The notes below the pieces were generated by a model. The model worked only from the letters and a program-made list of their open reading frames with translations. It was not told where the DNA came from and searched no databases. Shown here piece after piece: positions 1 through 7,634 of a stretch of DNA of 64,000 nt (position 1 is its first letter; every line of letters begins with the position of its first letter). The stretch covers positions 2,634,501 to 2,698,500 of the forward strand of contig JACKKG010000001.1 in NCBI GenBank assembly GCA_020637515.1, in the 5' to 3' direction. The translations under genes were made by a program, and so were the position numbers. The stretch comes from Rhodobacter sp. GTDB taxonomy: Bacteria > Pseudomonadota > Alphaproteobacteria > Rhodobacterales > Rhodobacteraceae.

Positions 1-3
1 GCC

Positions 4-1305
4 GTGCGTTTCGCCCGGGCCCGGCCGCGCACCCGCGCGCTGCTCGATCAAGGCGCTGCGCCCTGGCTCGCCGGGGTGCCGATGCACTGGATGCGCGACT
101 GGCCCTCGCCCTTTCCGCTGGTCGTGACCCGCGCGCAAGGTGCCCGCCTGACCGATGCCGACGGATTCGACATCGACGATTTCTGCCTGGGCGACACGGG
201 GTCGATGTTCGGCCATTCGCCCGAACCCGTCGCCCGCGCGATCCGCAAACAGGCGCGGCGCGGCCTGACGACGATGCTGCCGACCCGCGCCGCGCTGCGT
301 GTCGGCGCGCTGTTGCAAGACCGGTTCGGCCCGTTCCTGTGGCAGATCGCCACCACCGCGACCGATGCGAACCGCATGGCGCTGCGCATCGCCCGCGCGG
401 TCACCGGCCGCGACAAGGTGCTGGTCTTCAACGGCTGCTATCATGGCACGGTGCAGGACACGATGGTCACCCTGGATCACGGCCGGACCATGGCGCGCCG
501 GGGACTGGTCGGTCAGGTCTTTGACTTGTCGCTGGGCGCCGTCGCGGTCGAATTCAACGACCTCGAGGCCGTCGAGGCGGCGCTGGCCACCGACGAGATC
601 GCGGCGATCCTGACCGAGCCGGTGATGACCAATTCCTGCATGGTCCTGCCCCAGGCCGGGTTCCACGACGGCCTGCGCACCCTGAGCCGCCAGTATGGCG
701 CGTTGCTGATCCTGGACGAGACACACACGATCTCGACCGGGCTGGGCGGCTACATGCGGCGCCATTCCCTGAGCCCGGATCTGTTCGTGCTGGGCAAATG
801 CGTCGCCGGGGGCATTCCGGCGGCCATCCTGGGTCTTGCGCCATCGGTCGCCGAGCGCCTCGCGCGCTACGACGCGACGCGCCCGCCGGGGCATTCGGGC
901 ATGGGCACCACGTTGTCGGGCAATCCGCTGCAAATGGCCGCGCTCGAAGCCACGCTCGACGCCGTCATGACCGCCGAGGCCCATGCCCGCATGGACGCCG
1001 GCGCGGAACGCCTGGCGCGAGGGCTTGCGGCGGCGACGGCGCGGCACGATCTGGACTGGCACATTGCCCGGGTCGGCGCGCGGGTCGAATTCATCTGCGC
1101 CCCCGGCCCCTTGCGCAACGGCACCGAGGCCGCCGCCGCCCATGCCCCCGACGCCGAGGCCGCGCTGCATCTGGGCCTGCTGAACCGGGGCTGCCTGATC
1201 GCGCCGTTCCACAATATGATGCTGGTCTCGCCCGTGACGCGCAAGCGTCAGATCGACCGGCTCGTGACCGCCTTTGACGAGATCCTGACCGAGTTGACCC
1301 GATGA
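4..1305 (+). CDS. class III aminotransferase (glutamate-1-semialdehyde aminotransferase-like)
   Basis: PLP-dependent fold-type I aminotransferase of the class III family, 433 residues from a GTG at position 4. The frame is still open at the window edge, so the true start may lie upstream. The Asp that holds the PLP ring nitrogen is visible in LILDETHT (D238) and the Schiff-base lysine in LGKCVAGG (K265). Its stop overlaps the ATG of the next gene by 4 bases (ATGA), so the two are translated together. The partner is a gamma-glutamylamide-synthetase-like protein, which suggests a role in amine or polyamine breakdown rather than haem synthesis. The exact substrate cannot be read from the sequence. 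Confidence 0.8.
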   Translation: MRFARARPRTRALLDQGAAPWLAGVPMHWMRDWPSPFPLVVTRAQGARLTDADGFDIDDFCLGDTGSMFGHSPEPVARAIRKQARRGLTTMLPTRAALRVGALLQDRFGPFLWQIATTATDANRMALRIARAVTGRDKVLVFNGCYHGTVQDTMVTLDHGRTMARRGLVGQVFDLSLGAVAVEFNDLEAVEAALATDEIAAILTEPVMTNSCMVLPQAGFHDGLRTLSRQYGALLILDETHTISTGLGGYMRRHSLSPDLFVLGKCVAGGIPAAILGLAPSVAERLARYDATRPPGHSGMGTTLSGNPLQMAALEATLDAVMTAEAHARMDAGAERLARGLAAATARHDLDWHIARVGARVEFICAPGPLRNGTEAAAAHAPDAEAALHLGLLNRGCLIAPFHNMMLVSPVTRKRQIDRLVTAFDEILTELTR

Positions 1306-2687
1306 CCGAGACCTGCCCCTCGGGCGCCACCAAGGCCGAAGCCGAAGCCTTTCTGAACGCCCATCCATCGGTCGAGGCCATCGACATCCTGCTGCATGAT
1401 TCCAACGGCATCGGACGAGGCAAGATCATCCGGCGACACGAGTTGATGTCGGTCTTTGAAAGCGGGCGGCATCTGCCGATCTCGATCCTGGGGCTGGATA
1501 TCGTCGGCGAGGACGTTCACGAAACCGGCCTGATCTGGGACGCGGGCGACGGCGATCTGCGGGCCTGGCCGGTGCCCGGCACCCTGAAGGCGCTGCACGG
1601 CACCGACCCGGCGCGGGCCGAGATGTTCCTGGGGCAATACCACCTCGATGGCACGCCGATGCTGTCGGACCCGCGCCACGCGCTGGCACGGCAGGTGCGC
1701 GCCCTGGCCGAAATGGGCCTGCACCCCTCGGCCGCGTTCGAGCTGGAGTTCTTTCTGCTCGATCCCGAACGCGACGCACTGGGCCGGGTTCAGCCCGCCC
1801 GCGACGTGCTGGATGGACGGTTCTCGGCCAAGACCGAGGTCTATTCGGTCGATCAGCTGATCGGCATGCAACCGCTGTTCGACGATATCTATGCGGGCGC
1901 CTCCAAGGCCGGCATCACCGCCGAGACGCTGATTTCGGAATACGCGCCGGGGCAATACGAGCTGACGCTGCATTACCGCGACGACATCCTGACCGCCGCC
2001 GACGATCTGGTGCGGCTGAAACGGATCGTACGGGCGCAAGCGCGCCGCCACGGGGTGGTGGCGTGTTTCATGGCGAAACCGATCGCCGATTACGCGGGCT
2101 CGGGGATGCATCTGCACGTCTCGTTGCGCGACGACGCCGGTCGCAATGTGTTCACCGAGGCGCCGGGCGCGGACTGGAGCGGGACAATCCGCCACGCGCT
2201 GGGCGGGCTGATACGGACGATGGGCGAATCGATGCTGGTCTTTGCGCCGCACGCGAATTCCTGGCGGCGCTTTGCGGCGCAATCCTATGCCCCGGTCGCG
2301 CCCACCTGGGGGGTCAACAACCGATCGGTCGCGCTGCGCATACCGGCCGGCGACCGGCGGGCGCGGCGGATCGAACACCGCCCCTCGGGCGTGGACGCGA
2401 ACCCCTATCTGGTGGCGGCGACGGTGCTGGCGGGGATGCGCAAGGGCCTGATCGAGCGCATCGACCCGGGTCCCGAGACCACCGGCAACGGCTACGCGGC
2501 CGACGCGGGCGACATCCCCCGCGACTGGCGCGCGGCGATCGAGGCGGCGCAAGACTCGGTGTTCCTGAAAGAGGCGCTGGGCGCGGAGATGCACCGCACC
2601 TTTACCGCCGTGAAGGGCGCCGAATACGCGCGCGTGGCGCGGACCATCCCGGACGTGGATTTCGATCTCTATCTGCACCGGGTGTAG
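1302..2687 (+). CDS. glutamine synthetase-family protein (gamma-glutamylputrescine synthetase-like)
   Basis: 461-residue member of the GlnA family. The N-terminal beta-grasp is followed by the catalytic domain with ELEFFLLD (about 147-154, metal-binding glutamates), FMAKP (about 256) and GSGMHLHVS (about 266-274, ATP and substrate site). The length and the lack of the adenylylation-loop context fit the PuuA-like branch, which ligates glutamate to amines such as putrescine, better than housekeeping GlnA. It is translationally coupled to the upstream class III aminotransferase. Directly after its stop codon lies the first copy of a double-hairpin intergenic repeat. Assignment to putrescine rather than another amine is inference. 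Confidence 0.8.
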   Translation: MTETCPSGATKAEAEAFLNAHPSVEAIDILLHDSNGIGRGKIIRRHELMSVFESGRHLPISILGLDIVGEDVHETGLIWDAGDGDLRAWPVPGTLKALHGTDPARAEMFLGQYHLDGTPMLSDPRHALARQVRALAEMGLHPSAAFELEFFLLDPERDALGRVQPARDVLDGRFSAKTEVYSVDQLIGMQPLFDDIYAGASKAGITAETLISEYAPGQYELTLHYRDDILTAADDLVRLKRIVRAQARRHGVVACFMAKPIADYAGSGMHLHVSLRDDAGRNVFTEAPGADWSGTIRHALGGLIRTMGESMLVFAPHANSWRRFAAQSYAPVAPTWGVNNRSVALRIPAGDRRARRIEHRPSGVDANPYLVAATVLAGMRKGLIERIDPGPETTGNGYAADAGDIPRDWRAAIEAAQDSVFLKEALGAEMHRTFTAVKGAEYARVARTIPDVDFDLYLHRV

Positions 2688-2772
2688 CGGGGGCTGCCGC
2701 CCCCGCACCCCCGCTTCAAGGGGGGCACGCCCCCCTTGAAAATCCCCGTGCGTATTTCGGACAAGATGATGG
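2687..2772 (+). repeat. double-hairpin intergenic repeat, copy 1 (3' end of GS-like gene)
   Basis: Two adjacent inverted repeats follow the stop codon with almost no spacer. Hairpin A is GCGGGGG/CCCCCGC (2687-2706). Hairpin B is TTCAAGGGGGG/CCCCCCTTGAA (2715-2740). They are followed by a conserved tail ending ACAAGATGATGG (2761-2772). The same unit recurs at 26104-26190 and, diverged, at 45286-45372, each time just after a stop codon on the coding strand. It probably acts as a terminator or mRNA 3'-end stabiliser. Confidence 0.75.
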
Positions 2773-2815
2773 GGCCGGGTTGACCCGGCGGGGGCCGCGT
2801 GGTCCCCTGGGGTCC

Positions 2816-3928
2816 ATGCGCGCCCTGGTGTTTGCCCTTTCGCTTCTGGTTTCGCCCGCAGCGGCGCAGGTCTGCGCCCCGGCGGACCTGCCCGCGCTCA
2901 ACGGTTGCGTGGGGCGCGCGCGGGTGAGCATCGCCATCGCCGGGGATGTGCTGGTGCATCGGGCCCTGGCGTGGCGCGGCTATGCGCGGGGGTTCGCGAG
3001 CCTTTGGGGGGCGGCCGAGCCGGCGCTGCGGGGCGCCGATCTGGCCATCGCCAATCTGGAGGGGCCGGTCGCGCCCGGGTTTCAGCGCGATGGTCGGCGG
3101 GTGGCGGACCCGGGCCCGGTGTTCGACGATGTGGTCTATACCGAATACCCGCGATTCAACTATCATCCGGTGTTGATCCGCGCCTTGCGCGCGGCGGGCG
3201 TGGACGTGGTCACGACGGCGAACAATCACGCGATGGACCGGGGCGCGGCGGGAGCGGACGCAACCTTGCGGGCGCTCGACGCGGGCGGGTTGGCGCATGT
3301 CGGCACGGTGGCCGGTGGCCAGGCGCCCTGGCGGGCGCTGCGGCTGCGCACGTCGGTGGGTCCGCTGGCACTGGTCGCGTGCAGTTTTGGCACGAACGGG
3401 CTGGCCGATCCCCGCCATCAGGTTCCACGGTGTTACGACGATCGCGCCGGTTTGCTGGCCCTGGTTCGGGCCGAGGCCGCGCGCGGCGCCGGCGTTCTGG
3501 TGTTGCCGCACTGGGGGCAGGAATACGCGCTGGAGCCCGACCGCGCGCAGCAAGCCCTCGCCCGCGATCTGGCGGCGGCGGGGGCGATGGCGGTGGTCGG
3601 CACGCATCCGCATGTGCCGCAACCCTGGGAGGACCTGCGCGGCCCGCGCGGCCTGGTGCCGGTGGTCTATTCGACCGGCAACTTCATCGCCGCGCAGCCG
3701 CCGCTGGAGCGCGCGACCGCGCAACTGGCCTGGCTGTCGCTTTGCGCCGGCGCCCAAGGGCCGGTGGTGGCCGGCGCGGGCTATGTGCCGTTGCAGATGG
3801 AATTCGCCGGCGCCGACCCTTCGCTGACGCTGCCCCGGCCCGGCAGCGGCGATCCACGGCAAGAGGCCGGCCTGGCGTTGCTGGCGCGGCTGATCCCGGG
3901 ACGCGCGCTGTCGCTGTCGTGCCGCTAG
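2816..3928 (+). CDS. CapA-family (PGA_cap) secreted metallophosphatase-like protein
   Basis: 370 residues from the ATG at 2816, chosen because it gives a clean signal peptide (residues 1-17, ending SPAAA-Q). The body matches the CapA/PGA_cap domain, a calcineurin-like metallophosphoesterase fold. Visible motifs are GDVLVHR (43-49), ANLEGP, NNHAMDRG (about 135-142), HWGQEY, GTHPHVPQPWE (about 261) and YSTGNFI. Homologues are linked to poly-gamma-glutamate capsule synthesis. No capB or capC is adjacent here, so a different envelope phosphatase role is equally possible. It converges on the DUF808 gene, 8 bases away. Confidence 0.75.
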   Translation: MRALVFALSLLVSPAAAQVCAPADLPALNGCVGRARVSIAIAGDVLVHRALAWRGYARGFASLWGAAEPALRGADLAIANLEGPVAPGFQRDGRRVADPGPVFDDVVYTEYPRFNYHPVLIRALRAAGVDVVTTANNHAMDRGAAGADATLRALDAGGLAHVGTVAGGQAPWRALRLRTSVGPLALVACSFGTNGLADPRHQVPRCYDDRAGLLALVRAEAARGAGVLVLPHWGQEYALEPDRAQQALARDLAAAGAMAVVGTHPHVPQPWEDLRGPRGLVPVVYSTGNFIAAQPPLERATAQLAWLSLCAGAQGPVVAGAGYVPLQMEFAGADPSLTLPRPGSGDPRQEAGLALLARLIPGRALSLSCR

Positions 3929-3936
3929 ACCGGGGG

Positions 3937-4908
3937 TCAATGCGCGGGTTTCGCGCCCGCAAGCCGCCGCAGGAGGGGATCGACGGCCCAGGTCGCCACG
4001 GGGATCAGCATGAGCCCCCAGGCCAGCCCCAGCACACCGTCGAAGAACGCGGTGACCGCCCAATGGACCAACCCTGCCGCCTGGTTGACGGCTGTGGCGG
4101 CGGTCTCGGCGCGCTGCGCGATCCACTCGGCAGGCAGATGCCAGCCCAGTTCGTGCAGCCCATGCACCAGGATCGACCCGCCGACCCAGATCATCGCCGC
4201 CGTGCCGACCAGCGTGAGCGCTGTCAGGAAGCCGGGCATCACGGCGACGATTCCGCGCCCCAGCGCCCGGGTCGCCGACAGCCGCCCGACCCGCGCCAGC
4301 CACAGGCCCAGGTCGTCCGCCTTGACGATCACCGCGACGCCGCCGTAGACCACCACCGTGATGCCGACGGCCGCCAGCGCCAGCGCGCCGCCTTCGATCC
4401 AGACCGGCTGATCTTGCGGCAGGGCGGCCAGGATGATCGTCATGATCTCGGCCGAGAGGATGAAATCGGTCTTGATCGCGCCGGCGACCTTCTGCTGTTC
4501 CAGATGCACGGGATCGCCCGCGGCCGTCACATGGCCGTCGGCATGGGCGGTCCCGGGCCGGAACAGGTGCCAGACCTTTTCCGCCCCTTCGAAACACAGA
4601 TACGAGCCTCCCAGCATCAGCAGGGGTGTGATCAGCCACGGCGCGAAATTCGACAGCAGCAGCGCCAGCGGCAACAGGATCAGCAGCTTGTTGCGGATCG
4701 ACCCCAGGGCAATCTTGCCGACGATGGGCAATTCGCGCGCGGGCGAGAAACCGTGAACGTATTTGGGCGTCACGGCCGCGTCGTCGATCACCGCGCCCGC
4801 CGCCTTGGCGCCGGCCTTGGCCGCCTGGGCCGCCACGTCGTCGATCTGCGCGGCGGCGACCTTGGCGATGCCCGCGACGTCGTCCAGCAATGCGATCAGC
4901 CCGCTCAT
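3937..4908 (-). CDS. DUF808 (YedI-like) inner-membrane protein
   Basis: 323-residue polytopic membrane protein from the ATG at 4908. The N-terminus (MSGLIALLDDVAGIAK) and the segment VTPKYVHGFSPARELPI are typical of the DUF808/YedI family. Several hydrophobic helices follow, for example LLILLPLALLL near residue 75 and later GGSYLCFEGAEKVWHL. No biochemical function is established for the family. It converges on the CapA-like gene and is divergent from cobS, with about 180 bases between the two starts that must hold both promoters. Confidence 0.8.
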   Translation of the reverse strand: MSGLIALLDDVAGIAKVAAAQIDDVAAQAAKAGAKAAGAVIDDAAVTPKYVHGFSPARELPIVGKIALGSIRNKLLILLPLALLLSNFAPWLITPLLMLGGSYLCFEGAEKVWHLFRPGTAHADGHVTAAGDPVHLEQQKVAGAIKTDFILSAEIMTIILAALPQDQPVWIEGGALALAAVGITVVVYGGVAVIVKADDLGLWLARVGRLSATRALGRGIVAVMPGFLTALTLVGTAAMIWVGGSILVHGLHELGWHLPAEWIAQRAETAATAVNQAAGLVHWAVTAFFDGVLGLAWGLMLIPVATWAVDPLLRRLAGAKPAH

Positions 4909-5087
4909 GGCAGCTCTCCGTGAATGTCCGGCGTCAAGGGTATCGGCGGCCAGTGCGCGCTGCAAGCCAAAGGGCCGCCGAGAAACGCCGCAGGGATGCC
5001 CGGCCCCCTTGCGCGCGCTGGCGGAATGCTCCACAAACCGGGGGTTGACGCGCGCAAGACGCGCTTTGGAACACGAAGGCGGATACC

Positions 5088-6062
5088 ATGCTCGATACCC
5101 ACGCGAAACCCACCGAGGAACTCGATGTCCGCGAACTCTTTGGTATCGACACCGAAATGAAGGTGAAGGGCTTCGCCGAGCGAACCGACCGCGTGCCCGA
5201 ACTGGACCCGACCTACAAGTTCGACCCCGACACCACGATGGCAATTCTGGCAGGCTTTGCCTACAATCGCCGCGTGATGATCCAGGGCTATCACGGCACC
5301 GGGAAATCGACCCATATCGAACAGGTCGCGGCGCGGCTGAACTGGCCGACGGTGCGCGTGAACCTGGACAGCCACATCAGCCGGATCGACCTGATCGGCA
5401 AGGACGCGATCAAGCTGCGCGACGGCAAGCAGGTGACCGAATTCCACGAAGGCATCCTGCCCTGGGCGCTGCGAAACCCCTGCGCCATCGTGTTCGACGA
5501 ATACGACGCCGGGCGCGCCGACGTGATGTTCGTCATCCAGCGCGTGCTGGAGCATGACGGCAAGCTGACGCTGCTGGACCAGAACGAGATCATCACCCCG
5601 CACCCGGCGTTCCGACTGTTCGCGACCGCGAACACCGTGGGCCTGGGGGATACCACCGGCCTGTATCACGGCACGCAGCAGATCAACCAGGCGCAGATGG
5701 ACCGCTGGTCCCTGGTTGCGACGCTGAACTACCTGTCGCACGACGCCGAGACGAACATCGTGCTGGCCAAGAACCCCCATTACAACACCCAGAAGGGCCG
5801 GCAAGAGATCAGCCAGATGGTTACCGTGGCCGATCTGACGCGGACCGCCTTCATGAAGGGGCAGCTTTCCACGGTGATGAGCCCGCGCACGGTCATCAAC
5901 TGGGCCGAAAACGCGCGCATCTTCCGCAACGTGGGCTATGCGTTCCGGCTGACTTTCCTGAACAAGTGCGACGAACTGGAACGGCAGACGGTGGCCGAGT
6001 TCTATCAGCGTTGCTTCGGCGAGGAACTGCCCGAGAGCGCGGCCTCGGTCGCGCTGGGCTGA
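5088..6062 (+). CDS. cobS: cobaltochelatase subunit CobS (AAA+ ATPase)
   Basis: 324-residue AAA+ subunit of the aerobic ATP-dependent cobaltochelatase CobNST, which inserts Co(II) into hydrogenobyrinate a,c-diamide in B12 synthesis. Walker A is GYHGTGKST (67-75) and Walker B is IVFDEYD (134-140). The N-terminal segment (LFGID, FDPDTTMAILAGF) is characteristic of CobS. The partner subunit cobT lies 1.6 kb downstream on the same strand, separated by an opposite-strand FMN reductase and a secreted protein. CobN is not in the window. The B12-dependent nrdJ at 58.4 kb gives one user of the cofactor. Confidence 0.95.
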   Translation: MLDTHAKPTEELDVRELFGIDTEMKVKGFAERTDRVPELDPTYKFDPDTTMAILAGFAYNRRVMIQGYHGTGKSTHIEQVAARLNWPTVRVNLDSHISRIDLIGKDAIKLRDGKQVTEFHEGILPWALRNPCAIVFDEYDAGRADVMFVIQRVLEHDGKLTLLDQNEIITPHPAFRLFATANTVGLGDTTGLYHGTQQINQAQMDRWSLVATLNYLSHDAETNIVLAKNPHYNTQKGRQEISQMVTVADLTRTAFMKGQLSTVMSPRTVINWAENARIFRNVGYAFRLTFLNKCDELERQTVAEFYQRCFGEELPESAASVALG

Positions 6063-6200
6063 GGCCCCGGGCCGACGCGGGAAATGGCATGAGCCCGGAC
6101 GGTTGAGGCCTTGATCCTCGGCCTCCCGGCGGCTGCGCCCTGCCCCATTGCGACCAAACCGGACGCGCCCTGCGGCCCGTAGCACCCCGCCGGTGCGTGG

Positions 6201-6223
6201 GGCGGCCCTGTCTCAGGGCCGCC
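6201..6223. terminator. perfect 10-bp inverted repeat between convergent cobS and FMN reductase
   Basis: GGCGGCCCTG, a 3-base loop, then CAGGGCCGCC, lying between two convergent genes. No T-tract follows on either strand, so it is a hairpin terminator candidate without the classic U run. It may serve both genes. Confidence 0.45.
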
Positions 6224-6234
6224 ACGGGGGCCGA

Positions 6235-6843
6235 TCAGGCCGCTTTCGTCCGGGCCTCGGCGCGGGCCGCCATCGTCGCGCGGGTCCACCAGTCCAGCTC
6301 GTCCAGCATCGCCTTGGCCGATCCGCCGACCGTCGCTTCGATCGCGCTCAGCGGCTGGTTCTGCTGCCCGAGCGGGTGCACGGCAAAGAAATCGGCGCCC
6401 GCGATATGCACGCCCGACCGGGTCGAGACCATTTGCAGTTCGATGCCGATGGTGCGCAGATGCTCGACCGCGCGGGCGGCCCCCAGCGCACCGTAACCGA
6501 CGACGCCAAAGGCCTTGCGGTTCCAGTCCACATAGGCCTGGTCCAGCGCGTTCTTCAGCGCCCCGGTGATCGAGCGGTTGTATTCCGCGACGACGAAGAT
6601 GTAGCCGTCGAACGCGGCGATCTTTTCCTGCCAGGCGGTCGCGCGCGCGTCGGCCGAGGGCATCCAGGCGTTCGAGGCCACCTCGTTGAACAGCGGCAGG
6701 TCGTGGTCCTTAAGGTCCACCAGCTCGACCTCCCAGTCGCCGCGGGCCTGGGCTTTTTCGAGGATCCACTCGGCCGGTTTCGCGCCAAAGCGCGAATCGC
6801 GGGTCGAGCCGAGGATGACGGCGATGCGGGGTTTGCGGGTCAT
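6235..6843 (-). CDS. NADPH-dependent FMN reductase / flavodoxin-fold oxidoreductase
   Basis: 202 residues from the ATG at 6843. The FMN-phosphate loop is LGSTRDSRFG (11-20). The second family signature AEYNRSITGALKNAL (86-100) corresponds to the P-E-Y-N-G-S-I-P-G-A-L-K-N-A motif of SsuE/ChrR-like reductases. It should reduce FMN, quinones or similar acceptors with NAD(P)H in the cytoplasm. It stands alone on the minus strand between cobS and a secreted protein. No partner monooxygenase is nearby, so the physiological substrate is unknown. Confidence 0.85.
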   Translation of the reverse strand: MTRKPRIAVILGSTRDSRFGAKPAEWILEKAQARGDWEVELVDLKDHDLPLFNEVASNAWMPSADARATAWQEKIAAFDGYIFVVAEYNRSITGALKNALDQAYVDWNRKAFGVVGYGALGAARAVEHLRTIGIELQMVSTRSGVHIAGADFFAVHPLGQQNQPLSAIEATVGGSAKAMLDELDWWTRATMAARAEARTKAA

Positions 6844-6983
6844 GATTTCAATCCTTGGATCAGACGGGTTCGATGCCCGGAACCTGTATCCCGGGGGCCA
6901 AAAAGTCATGTCCACGCCGCCGCACAATCGCTGTGCGCCCATGCGGGTCTTGCCCCGCGCGCCGCGCCGTGCTTGCCTGTGGT

Positions 6984-7577
6984 ATGCGCGCCTTGACCCT
7001 TCTTCTCCCGCTCTGCCTTGTGCCCGCGGCCGCCGTCGCGCAGACCCAGCCGCCGGGTGCCCCCATCGCCGCGCTGTCGGGCGACTGGAATGGCGACGAC
7101 GCTGCTGACGCCGTTCTGTTGCTGCGAGCGGCGGACGGTATGGCCGATCTCGTGCTCTATCAGGGCGCGCCCGAGGACGGGCTGCACCCGCTCATCACGC
7201 TGCCGGCCAGCGTTTCCGCCGGTCCCCTGGCCGGGTCGGCGCCGACCCTCGAGGCCCGCAGCGACACCAGCTTTGCCATCGTGACCCAGCAGACCGGCTT
7301 TGGCCGCACCCCGTGGACGCAAGTCGTCACCGTCGCGTTTCGCAACGGCACCTACATGGTCGCCGGATTCGACTACGATTTTTATGACCGGCTGGACCTG
7401 TCGCATTATGGCGGCTGTTCGGTGAACCTGTTGACGGGCCGATTCACCCTGACGCTGGGCCCCGGCGACGAAGCGCCCGAGGTCCACCGCGCGGGCCCCG
7501 TCGGCGAGGCCGCCTTTCCACTCGCCGCCCTGACCGATGGCTACTGGCCACCGGCCTGCGACGCGCTGATGCGCTGA
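6984..7577 (+). CDS. hypothetical secreted protein with an FG-GAP-like segment
   Basis: 197 residues from the ATG at 6984, chosen for the signal peptide (residues 1-19, ending AVA-Q). After the signal comes LSGDWNGDDAADAVLLL (31-47). Its D-x-N-x-D-x-x-D spacing resembles the calcium-binding loop of FG-GAP/VCBS repeats, but only one such unit is seen. The rest is not recognised. It sits just upstream of cobT on the same strand (57 bases to the cobT ATG) and may be cotranscribed. Nothing links it to B12 synthesis except position. Confidence 0.65.
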   Translation: MRALTLLLPLCLVPAAAVAQTQPPGAPIAALSGDWNGDDAADAVLLLRAADGMADLVLYQGAPEDGLHPLITLPASVSAGPLAGSAPTLEARSDTSFAIVTQQTGFGRTPWTQVVTVAFRNGTYMVAGFDYDFYDRLDLSHYGGCSVNLLTGRFTLTLGPGDEAPEVHRAGPVGEAAFPLAALTDGYWPPACDALMR

Positions 7578-7634
7578 ACCACGGCGCGCATTTCGCCCCT
7601 TTCCCAAGCCTTGGCCCGGGTGCATAACATCCCC

